Shown here in pieces: positions 32,426 through 41,373 of a stretch of DNA of 64,000 nucleotides. Positions within the stretch are counted from its first letter, which is position 1. The number at the start of each line of letters is the position of its first letter. Both the position numbers and the translations under genes were made by a program. Below the pieces are notes generated by a model. That model saw nothing but the letters and a program-made list of their open reading frames with translations. It was not told the DNA's origin and made no database searches. This DNA comes from Jaenimonas drosophilae. Lineage: Eukaryota; Euglenozoa; Kinetoplastea; Trypanosomatida; Trypanosomatidae. The DNA lies in NCBI GenBank assembly GCA_030849065.1, contig JASAON010001586.1, positions 1-64,000 on the forward strand, given 5' to 3'.

Positions 32426-32851
32426 TCAATCTCTCCACTGTCGAGAAGAGGGATGCGCATCTTTCGGGGGCTTCTTAGGACGTGCGCGCCCCACCTCGTG
32501 TGAGTACGGCAATTCAATGCTTATTCGCGTCACTTGCTTATAACCCCACGCAAGGACGCCAGAGGATGGGAGACCATCATACTCTCGATACAAACGCAAC
32601 TTACGCTCACGAGAGAAGGTTTCGCTGGTTTCCAGACGGCTGGTGCTCCACATCACTCTCACCCGATCACGCACACGCACACACCAATTGAGTGTTCGTT
32701 CACGGAGAAGAAAGCGCACGCCGGCCCCGACTAGGCGGGTTCGATCCCATCGTGGACGGGCCGGGCACTCCACAAAGAGAAAACATGAACATAGATGAGG
32801 GGTCGCAGCGCAAATCGAGCTGCCTGTGTTCCCTTCATTGCTGCGCAGCAT
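32426..32851 (-). CDS. Possible small hypothetical protein
   Basis: This is an ATG-started frame of 141 residues in the spacer between the two CCCH genes. The C-terminal 75 residues (from an internal Met at 32653) look like true protein: ETSETFSRERKLRLYREYDG, then GVLAWGYKQVTRISIELPY, then a basic Pro/Lys-rich end. The N-terminal part is weaker and includes a Val/Arg stretch written by a CA repeat, so translation may start at 32653. No family is recognised. The small, basic, aromatic-containing character could fit a mitochondrial or ribosome-associated protein, but this is only an impression. No strong splice acceptor is seen. Confidence 0.35.
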   Translation of the reverse strand: MLRSNEGNTGSSICAATPHLCSCFLFVECPARPRWDRTRLVGAGVRFLLRERTLNWCVRVRDRVRVMWSTSRLETSETFSRERKLRLYREYDGLPSSGVLAWGYKQVTRISIELPYSHEVGRARPKKPPKDAHPSSRQWRD

Positions 32852-33507
32852 TCACGAGGCGCCACAGGTGAGTCAGTGGGTGGGAAGTTGGTATATCCTC
32901 AGCATTGAGGCCACCCACAAAACTACACCACATTTGGCTCCATCCAACAAAAGTGGGTAGATGGAAGCCGAATGCAGAAGTCACAAACAGGCGCAAAGCA
33001 CAATTCATCGCAAAACAAAAAAAAGAAGGAAACAACAGAAGGAAACAACAACAACGAAAGAGAGAAATGAAGTGGAGATTTCTTGGGTTTTGGGGTTTTA
33101 TTACATGAGAACGATGCCGCTTTTAGGGTGTCCATCAACTAAGTTTATATATGCGTCACATGACGGCATAACCAAGCTCGGAGCCCAAGAGGAAGGTTGT
33201 CGTGTTGCGTATCGCCCGCGTCACCCCCTGGGGGTATAAAGCACTGAGTAAGCACGAGCTGATGGACCCGTCATCGGCATCTTCTCCGCACACACACAGC
33301 GGTGCACCAACTTACATATTTTGTTGTGTGTTCAATTTTTTGCCAGCCACTTGCGTCACTCCCGCCAGCGCACGCGAGTATTTGCGTTGCACTAGCGGGA
33401 AGAGCAATCTAAGCAAGGACTTCAGCGTACAAATACACCCACTTTTTCACTTTTTCAGCCACGAAAGAAGCCAGCCGGCCGTGAAACTGTGTGGCGAGAC
33501 GATCCTG
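32852..33507. other. Spacer downstream of the ZC3H31-like gene
   Basis: It is A-rich at 33010-33070, otherwise mixed. It would hold the 3' UTR of the ZC3H31-like gene. No gene is seen. Confidence 0.4.
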
Positions 33508-34884
33508 TCAGTAGGGCCAATGACGCCCGTCCTTCGGCGCCTTTTCCTTGATGTGGCTAACCACCAACGGGGCAGATTGAATCGCCGTCGCGTCGCGCGC
33601 GGGGATGCGAACGTTGGTTGGTGAGATGCGGCCGCTGGATGATCCTGGTGGGAGAACACACGACGCAAGAGGAGACATCCGCCGCGATTGCACAGCGATG
33701 GGCGTTGTGACGAAGTCACCTGCACTGCTGGTGTAGGCCACCCCGCTGCTAGGAACCGGCGATACGTTCACCTCGTTTCGGGTGTCTTGCGAGTTGGGAC
33801 GTGCTGGAGAAGAAATTGTCCCGCTCGCCATGGATCGCATCAGCTCTGCGATTGCCTGTTCCGCCGCGTTGGAGCGGGCTGCCACAGTGTTTTGCGGTTG
33901 TGCGGCCGGTGCGTTTTGGATAGGAGTGGAACGAGAAGACCCCGCAGGTATCGGGGAGGTTCGTGTGGAGTCGTCGGGATGGGTGGCGAGGGCTGCGGGC
34001 ACCACGTGAAGAAAGCGGCAACCGTCACCAAGACGGCACATTCGCTTTTCTCGAAAATGGACGCAGTGTTGCATCTTCATGTTCGGGGTGATGCCGCCAC
34101 TCTCGTGAAATGCTTGCTCATACTGTGTTGCCCCCGCAGTGCGCAGCACGACGTTTCCAGGGTACTCCTGGAACTCATTGTTCAACTTACAAAATGCTCG
34201 TACCGTGACCGCTTCCGGGAGGCATTCATATGGCTGGCCCATCTCCTCGTCCACAATGTGCGTACGGATGCACGGAAAAGGCGTTAGGTCCCCTGTGCAG
34301 CAGTGCACATCCTCGCAATCTATTCCCTTATCGCAGTAGCCCTTCTCCTGCATCACAGGGCACAGTCGGCACTTCTCCTTGAAGTTGTCGCCGTTGTCGT
34401 TGAAGAGCTCCACATACCGCCGCCCCCCATAGGTTACGTAGAAGTACTCACTAGGAATATCGTACAGCGCATCCATACCCGGCGTGTAACAACGAATGCT
34501 AAAGCCTGGTCGAAACATGCCCCCATCGATTTCGGGTTCAATCACTTTCCACAGGTACTGCTTTGGTACGTGCACCAAGGTGCACAAAGGGCCCTGGTCA
34601 CAGTGTCCATCCAAGAAGGGCAAGCACAAACATGCCCCTTGTGGACTCTTCACCTTGGTGCGCTGTACGCGGCAGAACTTGGTACCCATAACTGTCAAAC
34701 CCCCTTCTCCGCGCTCTGCCTTCATCAAGCGAATGGTATCCGAACGTTGAAACGACCGAGCGTTGGGCACTTGCTCCGCTATAGAGGGCTTCTCCTCCAC
34801 GAGTTGATAGTTACCGCTGCCCGACGTCTTGGAACCTACACGTCTCCGTGGCCGACGATTTGGTGAGTTAGTGCGTGAAGCCAT
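33508..34884 (-). CDS. ZC3H31: CCCH zinc-finger RNA-binding protein (ZC3H31-like)
   Basis: This 458-residue paralogue of the protein at 28741-30216 has three fingers: C87-x7-C95-x5-C101-x3-H105, C175-x8-C184-x5-C190-x3-H194 and C274-x8-C283-x5-C289-x3-H293. The middle part (YDIPSEYFYV...DNGDNFKEKCRLCP) and the last finger (MQHCVHF...CRLGD-x-CRFLHV) are nearly the same as in its partner. It lacks the long Gln/Asn-rich N-terminus and instead has a Ser/Pro/Ala-rich C-terminal tail (about 300-458). The ATG at 34884 (MASRTNSPNRR) is the first in frame; the frame beyond it starts at TTG. It is probably an mRNA-fate regulator. The symbol is inferred from gene order. Confidence 0.87.
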   Translation of the reverse strand: MASRTNSPNRRPRRRVGSKTSGSGNYQLVEEKPSIAEQVPNARSFQRSDTIRLMKAERGEGGLTVMGTKFCRVQRTKVKSPQGACLCLPFLDGHCDQGPLCTLVHVPKQYLWKVIEPEIDGGMFRPGFSIRCYTPGMDALYDIPSEYFYVTYGGRRYVELFNDNGDNFKEKCRLCPVMQEKGYCDKGIDCEDVHCCTGDLTPFPCIRTHIVDEEMGQPYECLPEAVTVRAFCKLNNEFQEYPGNVVLRTAGATQYEQAFHESGGITPNMKMQHCVHFREKRMCRLGDGCRFLHVVPAALATHPDDSTRTSPIPAGSSRSTPIQNAPAAQPQNTVAARSNAAEQAIAELMRSMASGTISSPARPNSQDTRNEVNVSPVPSSGVAYTSSAGDFVTTPIAVQSRRMSPLASCVLPPGSSSGRISPTNVRIPARDATAIQSAPLVVSHIKEKAPKDGRHWPY

Positions 34885-36706
34885 GATTGAGAAAGGTAGG
34901 ATGGTGGTCTGCTGCTGCGCTACGGTGCGGTCGATGGATGTTTTGAATGGGTGTAGAATAGGTCGCAAACAAGATGCCTCTAGATGGATGGATGGATGGT
35001 GAGTGGGGAATAGTAGCCGGTGATGTAGATGGAAAGAAAAGACACGCTCGAACGAGAAAACAAAACAAAAAAAGAGGGCGGTGCTACGGTCTGGGGTGGT
35101 TGCTGTCTGCGATAGTCAGCCACTTGGAACTAGACTCTTGGCACAGTATTCAAGCCAATGGAGTCTGGGTCGGAGTTGCAGTTGAGGTGAAACGTGATCT
35201 CCGCTGCTACGCACTCGGTCCACAAGAAAGGGAAAGGGAGGTACCGGGGTGGAGTTGTTTGAACGTAATGGAACGAGGAAAAGGATTGACGGAAGGGGAT
35301 AGAAGGGAGAGGGAAGCTGGGGCCTTGAACGAGCCCGCCAACCTTCTCAAGATACCAACACACTCACACAACACACACACACAAACAATCAGGTACGACT
35401 TTGGGGTTGGTTGGTACGCAAGAAGAGAAGACCAGCAACCAAGCAAAGCAAAATAGTTGACCTACGCTCTCTTTTGCTCAATATAAGGGGGAAGGGGAGA
35501 AGATGGAGGTCTATATACGGATATGGCTAAAACAGAAGAGTGCTTTTTTTTCTTTTCTTTTGGTCGATGAAGACACAACAAATAATGTATTCCTGTAGGC
35601 CTTGGGTCTGAGGTTTGAAAAACGACACTACAAAGGAGAAGAGGAAGAGCGGAGAGAAAAGGAGGACACAATGAGCATGAGCCTCGTTGGGCGTAAGAAG
35701 CATAGACAGGATTGTGTCCACCAACAACGTCTATACAGAGAATCGGCTCTGTCCCCAGCATCGCTCAGGCCCGCATCTGGTAGGGGGGAAAAGAAGAGCA
35801 CCATGCATGCGACGAACTCACTTCGCCCTCGCCACATGTAGCCGTCACCGATGATTGTGTCCCATCACTGGCGAAGAGAGAGAGAGTGTGAGATACAAAT
35901 CTTGAGCGGCACCACCACTTTACAAAACGCCAAGGTCGATGGAGGAGGAAAGATTGTCTACAGAGAAGAGTATCCCCAACCACACACAACACACGAGGAG
36001 GGATGCTAAGCGGAGGGGAAGTGGGCTGCTGGGCGAGGGAAAAGGGAGAACAGGGCTGAGCGGATGCCCTAATGCCGTGCCATCGCGCCATCCCCCCTTG
36101 TCTCATCATCACCAGCGCCACACGTGCAAACACACACAAAAAAAGAAACAAAAGCTCCACCTGTGCCACCCATCCATATCGAAGCCTCAGCCTCCACAGC
36201 CAAGAATCCATGTGTGTGCGTGTGCATGTATGTGTGCGTGTGAGTACGCGTACCTCGATCATCGCTGTGCTGCAGGTATCTTCGAGGAGAAAAAAAAAGT
36301 TGGGCGGAGCTCTTGTTACAACGCATCTAAAAAAGTAGTAAAATAGTATCGTAAACAGATAACATAACGTAGGTCGCAGCGGTGCGGAACCCTGACAACA
36401 TGATGTTGCAGGAAGGTATCACCAAGTTGCTCACCCAGTTAGAAGGTGCAGGCCAGTCTGTGATAAGTGTCCCTCTCCTCCCTTTCCGAGCCCCCCACCC
36501 TCTTTCCCCCACCCATGTCCATCCCAGCACAGCCCCACACACATTGGCACCAGCAATTACAAAACGGTGCTCTCTATGGCTGAGGAGGCAGGGAAGAAGG
36601 CGGGGAGAGCTGGACAGAAACACAGTGACAGAAGGTGACGATTGGTTCACCTCTGCAAGAACACAAAAGAGTACACTCATGAGTACCTTTATGCCCCGCA
36701 CATCAC
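34885..36706. other. 1.8 kb spacer
   Basis: It lies between the MAPK15-type kinase and the ZC3H31-like gene. GGAT repeats occur near 34983-34998 and GT-rich repeats at 36210-36246, and purine runs are frequent. A plus-strand frame of 160 codons (34974-35456) has no supporting signal and is not counted. Confidence 0.45.
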
Positions 36707-38089
36707 TTACAATCGCTTCTTTGGTGCAACGGCACTAACACCAGAAACACGTCGACTTTTATCATCGGTCGTGGATGTCGGCGCGACGGTGCGACTTCCG
36801 CTGCTGCGGTACACCACGCGTGGAGCCGAACCTGAGGACACGCTGTGGCTCTCCACCGCCTTCGTGGCGGAGCTCGAGTTGGCGGAGGTTACTGTACGAT
36901 GGCGTGGTGCTCCCGCGGACAAGGAGGACGACGTCGTGGTCGCCGGCGTTGACGAAGTATGGTGACGAGTGGGAGAAGCGGCGGAGCTGTTCACCTTGGA
37001 GGAGCTTCCAGGGGCAGCTCCCGTCGTGGCAGAAGTTTTGCGGAGAAGCACCCGTCGTGCCTTTGCAATCTCTTGGTAAATGCGTTCGCGGTACTCTTGC
37101 AAGGTGAAACGTGTGTCATCTGGGAGCGCAACGGTGATGGGTTCTGGGGCAGTCAGTTCATCTTGTGGTCGGTGAAACGCCGCCACGTAGGGATGCTCTA
37201 AGGCCTGCTCGGCGGTGATTCGTTCATTGGGGTTGAAGCGCATCAACTTCTGAATGAGATCGAGCGCATCGGGAGAGGCCTTGGGCAAGCGCTCCGCAAA
37301 CGAAACGGAGGCCCCACGTCGAATATCACCGAGCATCGCATCGGCGAACTGTGAGTTGGTGGCGGCGATGTCGGCAGCGGTAGGCTCGCCCGTGGTACTA
37401 ATGATGAGCTCCAGCTGGTGGGTTGTGGAGCGCCCGGGGAAGAGTGGCTTCCCGAGGATGAGCTCTCCGAGGATGCACCCTACCGACCACATATCCACGC
37501 CCTTGGTATAACGCGTGCTGCCCAAGAGAATCTCTGGCGGGCGGTACCACCGAGTGGCGATGTAGTCCGTCAACATGGGCCGAGCGGCTTGCTCGCTCTC
37601 CAGGGCCAAGATGGAGCGGGCCAAGCCGAAGTCCGCCACCTTCATGGTGCAATCGCTGTTGACGAGAAGGTTGCTGGGCTTCATATCACGATGGAGGATT
37701 TCGGCCGAGTGGAGATACTTCATGGTTTTTAGCAGTTGGTAAATAATGAACTGCTTATGGATATCCTCTAAGATGTTCGCCCGAATCACAACGTGAAGAT
37801 CCGTCTCCATGTACTCGAAGGCGAGGTAAATATCCTTGTCGTTGGTCGCACGGTGCACGTGGAGCAACTTGATGATGTTGGGATGGTGCAGCTGATGAAG
37901 GAACATAATCTCGCGAAAGGTGCGCTGAGCATCCGTTGCGTTCTGAAAGGCATCAAAAATTTTCTTCAGTGCCACTACCTGGTGAGTACGACGCTCCAGC
38001 GCACGCCAGACGATGCCATAGGCCCCTTGCCCTAGCTGCGTCTGCACATCATACTTCCGAAGAATGTGATTTTCGATATCAGTGGACAT
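36707..38089 (-). CDS. MAPK15 / ERK7-8-type protein kinase
   Basis: This 460-residue Ser/Thr kinase has a complete catalytic domain (about 13-305): glycine loop GQGAYG, ATP lysine K42, catalytic HRD (133-135), DFG (153-155) and an activation motif T174-D-Y176. The stretches KKIFDAF...TDAQRTFREIMFL and GVDMWSVGCILGE...PLFPG are strongly like MAPK15 (ERK7/8), which acts at basal bodies and cilia and can autophosphorylate. The dipeptide between Thr and Tyr is Asp, where animal MAPK15 has Glu; TDY also occurs in other trypanosomatid MAPKs. Residues about 350-460 are a Ser/Thr/Ala-rich disordered tail. It is an active-looking enzyme with all key residues. In T. brucei a kinase sits next to the ZC3H31 gene (recalled). 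Confidence 0.9.
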   Translation of the reverse strand: MSTDIENHILRKYDVQTQLGQGAYGIVWRALERRTHQVVALKKIFDAFQNATDAQRTFREIMFLHQLHHPNIIKLLHVHRATNDKDIYLAFEYMETDLHVVIRANILEDIHKQFIIYQLLKTMKYLHSAEILHRDMKPSNLLVNSDCTMKVADFGLARSILALESEQAARPMLTDYIATRWYRPPEILLGSTRYTKGVDMWSVGCILGELILGKPLFPGRSTTHQLELIISTTGEPTAADIAATNSQFADAMLGDIRRGASVSFAERLPKASPDALDLIQKLMRFNPNERITAEQALEHPYVAAFHRPQDELTAPEPITVALPDDTRFTLQEYRERIYQEIAKARRVLLRKTSATTGAAPGSSSKVNSSAASPTRHHTSSTPATTTSSSLSAGAPRHRTVTSANSSSATKAVESHSVSSGSAPRVVYRSSGSRTVAPTSTTDDKSRRVSGVSAVAPKKRL

Positions 38090-38463
38090 CTATTGCACAG
38101 GATATAAAGCAAGCGGTTCAGAAAAGCAAGGACCTACTCCAATTAAGGATACACAACCGAACTTCGAGGCCCACACAGGAACAACAATACAACCGAGAAG
38201 AACAAAGGGAGAGGGGGGGAGAGAGGAAGAAGTTGCCAATAGAGAGGACATGTGTGCCCATGAACACGGGTGCTCATGCTATTCAAACATGATGAAAGTA
38301 TGCTGTACCACAGTGCTCCGTATGCACCAATGGTAGTATTTTGGATAAACGACATTGTTGATGATGCAGCTGTATGGTGTGCCATCCCACAGGTGAGCGG
38401 GGAGAAATAAGTGACTACACATGTGCACGGAGCAACGAAGCTGAAGGTGAATAACATCGCCCA
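38090..38463. other. Intergenic spacer
   Basis: This is the 3' flank of the CFAP410 gene plus kinase leader. A purine-rich block lies at 38190-38245, the pyrimidine tract expected upstream of the kinase. No gene is seen. Confidence 0.45.
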
Positions 38464-39258
38464 TCAGTACTTGGTTTTCATATGCGCATCAATGTGCTCG
38501 TCTAGTTCTCGTCGTAGTATGTAGAGTGAGTCAACGGATAGCTCGGGAACGAGAGCCATGATCGCTGTAAGCATGGAGCGTTGCGTTTGAAGCGCCACGC
38601 GTGGGGAAACCGCCTCTGCGGGTTTCGCCCCCGCACCTGGAGGAGTGCTCATCTTGGCAGGCACAGGTTTCCGCTTCGGGGTTGCGGCAGAGGAAGTAGG
38701 ACGGGAGGCTGGCTCGGCCGCTGGAGCTACCGCCTCCGTCCGCTTGGCCTTGGACGGCGCAGCCTCCGCCGCTCCGTTACCTGCCACGGCGGTGGTGCGG
38801 CCCAGGATGTCGTCCAAGACACGAGCAGAGAGTCTCTGTGCTGCCGCCTGACGTTCCTCCTGTAGCACCTCCACCTTGTCGAGTTGTCGGAGTGCAGGAC
38901 AGCAGTAGAGGACGAAGTCACGGTAATACGGGTGCTTCGCGCAGGGGTTCTCAATAAGCCACAGTGTGTGTAACCGCTCCAGGGACCTCAAGCTGGTGAC
39001 CTCCTTGAGCGAGACAATGTTGTTCTTGCGGAGGTACAGCTCCTGTAAAGTGGAGCAATGAGCGAAGGACTTGAGAGAGGAAATCTTGTTGGCTGCGAGT
39101 GCAATCACCTCAACGTGCTTAAGCTTCTTCACGATGCTCACGTCGGTCAGACCCTCACCCCACAAGTTCAGGTGGCGCACCTCGTCGAGGGACTCGACCT
39201 TGGTCTTCTCTAAGATGGCCTTCTCGGAGAGGATGAGCTCCATCGGAGGCGGCGGCAT
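38464..39258 (-). CDS. CFAP410: CFAP410 (C21orf2) homologue, leucine-rich repeat cilium protein
   Basis: This 264-residue protein has an N-terminal leucine-rich repeat cap and three or so LRRs: RHLNLWGEGLTDVSIVKKL, then VIALAANKISSLKSF, then LQELYLRKNNIVSLKEV, closed by HTLWLIENPCAKHPYYR. The order and the WLIENPC motif match CFAP410, a basal body and ciliary protein linked to NEK1 in animals. A Pro/Ala-rich linker (about 155-220) leads to a short C-terminal helical segment (about 223-260: LTAIMALVPELSVDSLYILRRE), as in the family, where it forms an oligomer. The frame is open to an ATG at 39405, but an excellent T10 tract and AG lie at 39290-39268, so the mRNA should begin after them; I therefore start at ATG 39258 (MPPPPMELIL). 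Confidence 0.9.
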   Translation of the reverse strand: MPPPPMELILSEKAILEKTKVESLDEVRHLNLWGEGLTDVSIVKKLKHVEVIALAANKISSLKSFAHCSTLQELYLRKNNIVSLKEVTSLRSLERLHTLWLIENPCAKHPYYRDFVLYCCPALRQLDKVEVLQEERQAAAQRLSARVLDDILGRTTAVAGNGAAEAAPSKAKRTEAVAPAAEPASRPTSSAATPKRKPVPAKMSTPPGAGAKPAEAVSPRVALQTQRSMLTAIMALVPELSVDSLYILRRELDEHIDAHMKTKY

Positions 39259-39600
39259 CGCGCGACACTGAGTAGGAAAAAAAAAATAGCGCAAGTGCCC
39301 CCTGTTGTCTGATCTACTCAAAGGAGAAGAGAATAGGAGAAGGGGGCAATAGTGTGCCATCGGTACACCGTTCATCGTCAAACCCATCAAGCTCATACAG
39401 TTCATGTAGTACCGATGCTGTTACACCACATAGCGCATATATCAAGAAGAAGAAGAACACCATGTGTGCGCGGTTATCATATCCGTAGGTCACGATGGCG
39501 CAAGACTATGCTCGTATGACGACGCCGCGTCCTCCAAACGCTAAGGCCCGTGCACATCTCAACGGTTCTTCTTCCTTAGTTCTGTGAGCAGCCATGGTGC
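39259..39600. other. Spacer between KREPA6 and CFAP410 genes
   Basis: It holds the CFAP410 acceptor and the KREPA6 3' flank with a GAA run near 39440-39460. Nothing else is seen. Confidence 0.45.
39268..39290 (-). promoter_or_regulatory. Putative trans-splice acceptor of CFAP410
   Basis: Read on the minus strand, a T-rich tract followed by CCTACTCAG ends 10 bases before the CFAP410 ATG. It rules out the longer upstream start. Confidence 0.65.
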
Positions 39601-40218
39601 TCATGGTGCAGGAGTTGGCACATCTTCTGCCGTCGCATCATTTGCCGTTACCGCTTCATTCGGCGTAGGTGGCGCCCTGCGATCACCGTAGACCACCGCC
39701 ACCTGTCCATGAGGCGGTTGGACATGAATGAAGGGAAAGTAGTAGTACCGATTGCAGGAGGTTTCTAGCTGGGGGTTAAGACGGAGTCTGCCGCTCACAC
39801 TAATGACGTTCCCCTCCGACACACGCTGCTTCACCTCTTGGCAAAATGCTTCACCAAAGCATCGAATCGTGTGGTGGTCCTTCGTCACCACGCAGTCGCT
39901 GGACGAGGTGCTGTCGAGACTTGTCGTGGTGAGGGTGAACTGCGTGACAGCATCTTCAAAGACGTAGCCAGACTGAATGTCGTGTACGACTCCCACCAAC
40001 GTGACGCTGTTCAGGGAAGGCCCACTAGGGGGATTGGAAGCACACGTCGTACCCTCCGTCGCAGTGGTGGTTGAAGCCGAGGACGAAGATGGCGGCTGGG
40101 GCGGGGTGGCGGTTGTGCTGCATCCTCGTCTAGACCAACCGGGGAGACCAAAGCCGCAATAGGCGGATAGGCGAAAGGACCGCAGGGGAACCGCCCGCAC
40201 TCTGGCAAGACTCTGCAT
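39601..40218 (-). CDS. KREPA6: RNA-editing complex OB-fold protein KREPA6 (MP18)
   Basis: This 205-residue protein matches KREPA6, the smallest OB-fold subunit of the mitochondrial RNA editing core complex, which inserts and deletes uridines in kinetoplast mRNAs. It begins with a basic presequence ([20 protein letters not shown]). A long SSB-like OB fold spans about 69-168: [20 protein letters not shown], the [11 protein letters not shown] strand, [17 protein letters not shown] and [19 protein letters not shown]. The frame extends to 40377 from a TTG, but a long pyrimidine tract with AG at 40254-40253 places the start at ATG 40218. Its neighbour is the second OB-fold protein, as for the KREPA4/KREPA6 pair in T. 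brucei. KREPA6 binds the other KREPA proteins and RNA (established knowledge). Confidence 0.9.
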   Translation of the reverse strand: MQSLARVRAVPLRSFRLSAYCGFGLPGWSRRGCSTTATPPQPPSSSSASTTTATEGTTCASNPPSGPSLNSVTLVGVVHDIQSGYVFEDAVTQFTLTTTSLDSTSSSDCVVTKDHHTIRCFGEAFCQEVKQRVSEGNVISVSGRLRLNPQLETSCNRYYYFPFIHVQPPHGQVAVVYGDRRAPPTPNEAVTANDATAEDVPTPAP

Positions 40219-40252
40219 GTCGTTCCTCCTGGGCAAACACTCGTGTGGCCAA

Positions 40253-40285
40253 CTAAGAATTACACAACAAGAAAGAACAAAAAGC
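40253..40285 (-). promoter_or_regulatory. Putative trans-splice acceptor of KREPA6
   Basis: On the minus strand a T-rich tract (TTTTTGTTCTTTCTTG and following) ends in TTCTTAG, 35 bases before the chosen ATG. Confidence 0.6.
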
Positions 40286-40391
40286 ACACACATTTGTTGG
40301 TTCTTCCGCAGCACGCAACACGTCCGGGGGGGGGGGGGCAACAACAGTGAATAAGCAGAATGCTTGGGGTGGTGCAATTAGTGTTGCCACA

Positions 40392-41192
40392 TCACTCCGA
40401 TGCGTGGAGCGGAGATTGATGAGGGGCATTCTCCAGGATGTGGCACGAGGCTAAGAGCTCGTCGCGAGGCAGCCACAACATGGGCGTCACCATCACCTCC
40501 TCAGATTCTGGAGAGGTTCGCCGCTCCATCTGCAAACGTCCGGAGAGGATCATCGTTGCGCCACAGAACTTTGCCGAAACCCACTTGAAGAACGACTCCT
40601 CCACCACGGCGTCGTCAATGGGCTCCGTTAATGTTGCCACCACACACGCACGCATCACCTCCACAGAGATGGGGCAGAGCACCGCCAGTGGGACCAACCC
40701 CTTCACCTCTGACTCGTACACATTCAACCACATCCCTAACCGCGGAGGCTTCTCTAGATCAGTACGAACAACCTGAACTGCATCCTCGTTGGAGAGGGAG
40801 ATATCCGTAGTGCTGAATGACTTGGTGGTGCCATGCAGATGCATCTCCGTAACTACGCCGGCAATGTGGCACACGTTCACTGACATGGGAGCGACACCAA
40901 CATGCTGATGCCGTGAAGTGTGGGCATCAATGAAGTCGTTCCGTTGCTTCTGAGACAACCTGCACTCTTCACCTTCCACCGGCCGACGTAAGTGGGCAGC
41001 CGAGAAGACTGGATTACATGAACGAATGGGACCGCTACTGCTGGCAGCGTTTCCCGGATGGAGATCTGTTCGACGCTGCTCCAGCACCCCGAGTGCATAG
41101 GCACGTTGAAGCGCATCATGAAGTGGGATAAGCCTTCGTCCACTGCTCTCCGCAGATGCACGCAGCAAGGATGTCGTGAAACACAGCGACAT
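40392..41192 (-). CDS. KREPA4: RNA-editing complex OB-fold protein KREPA4 (MP24)-like
   Basis: This 266-residue mitochondrial protein has a presequence-like start (MSLCFTTSLLRASAESSGRR) and a C-terminal half with an OB-fold pattern: VNVCHIAGVVTEMHLHG, then LGMWLNVYESEVKGLVPLAV, then FFKWVSAKFCGATMILSGRL. This is the strand order of the SSB-type fold used by the KREPA proteins. Its place directly upstream of KREPA6 in the polycistron matches the T. brucei KREPA4-KREPA6 pair, so I call it KREPA4. The name leans on that gene order; the fold is read from sequence. No zinc finger is seen, which fits KREPA4-6 rather than KREPA1-3. The ATG at 41192 is clear. Confidence 0.8.
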   Translation of the reverse strand: MSLCFTTSLLRASAESSGRRLIPLHDALQRAYALGVLEQRRTDLHPGNAASSSGPIRSCNPVFSAAHLRRPVEGEECRLSQKQRNDFIDAHTSRHQHVGVAPMSVNVCHIAGVVTEMHLHGTTKSFSTTDISLSNEDAVQVVRTDLEKPPRLGMWLNVYESEVKGLVPLAVLCPISVEVMRACVVATLTEPIDDAVVEESFFKWVSAKFCGATMILSGRLQMERRTSPESEEVMVTPMLWLPRDELLASCHILENAPHQSPLHASE

Positions 41193-41373
41193 GGCTCCAG
41201 TAGCTTCCCGGAGTACCTGCTTGACTGGCTAGCACACTAAGCAGCAAACAAGAGAAGAGTATCGTTGTGGGTAATGTGGTGTCGAGACCGTCGAACGTCA
41301 TCATGGCTGGAGAAGTGAGTGTGGAGGTGCAACGCATGAAGCAGGTGGGAGGAATCAGTAGTCCTTCTGCGCA

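Noticed and set aside
32737..32748. tRNA B-box-like sequence GGGTTCGATCCC
   Set aside because: Flanking bases do not form a five-pair T stem, no A box or acceptor stem is found, and the site lies in an open minus-strand frame.
34974..35456. 160-codon plus-strand ATG frame
   Set aside because: It lies in the spacer upstream of the ZC3H31-like gene, has repeat-influenced composition, no family likeness and no acceptor signal on that strand.
35765..36262. 165-codon minus-strand frame in the kinase-ZC3H31 spacer
   Set aside because: His/Thr and Cys/Val runs come from GT repeats; no start context or family match.
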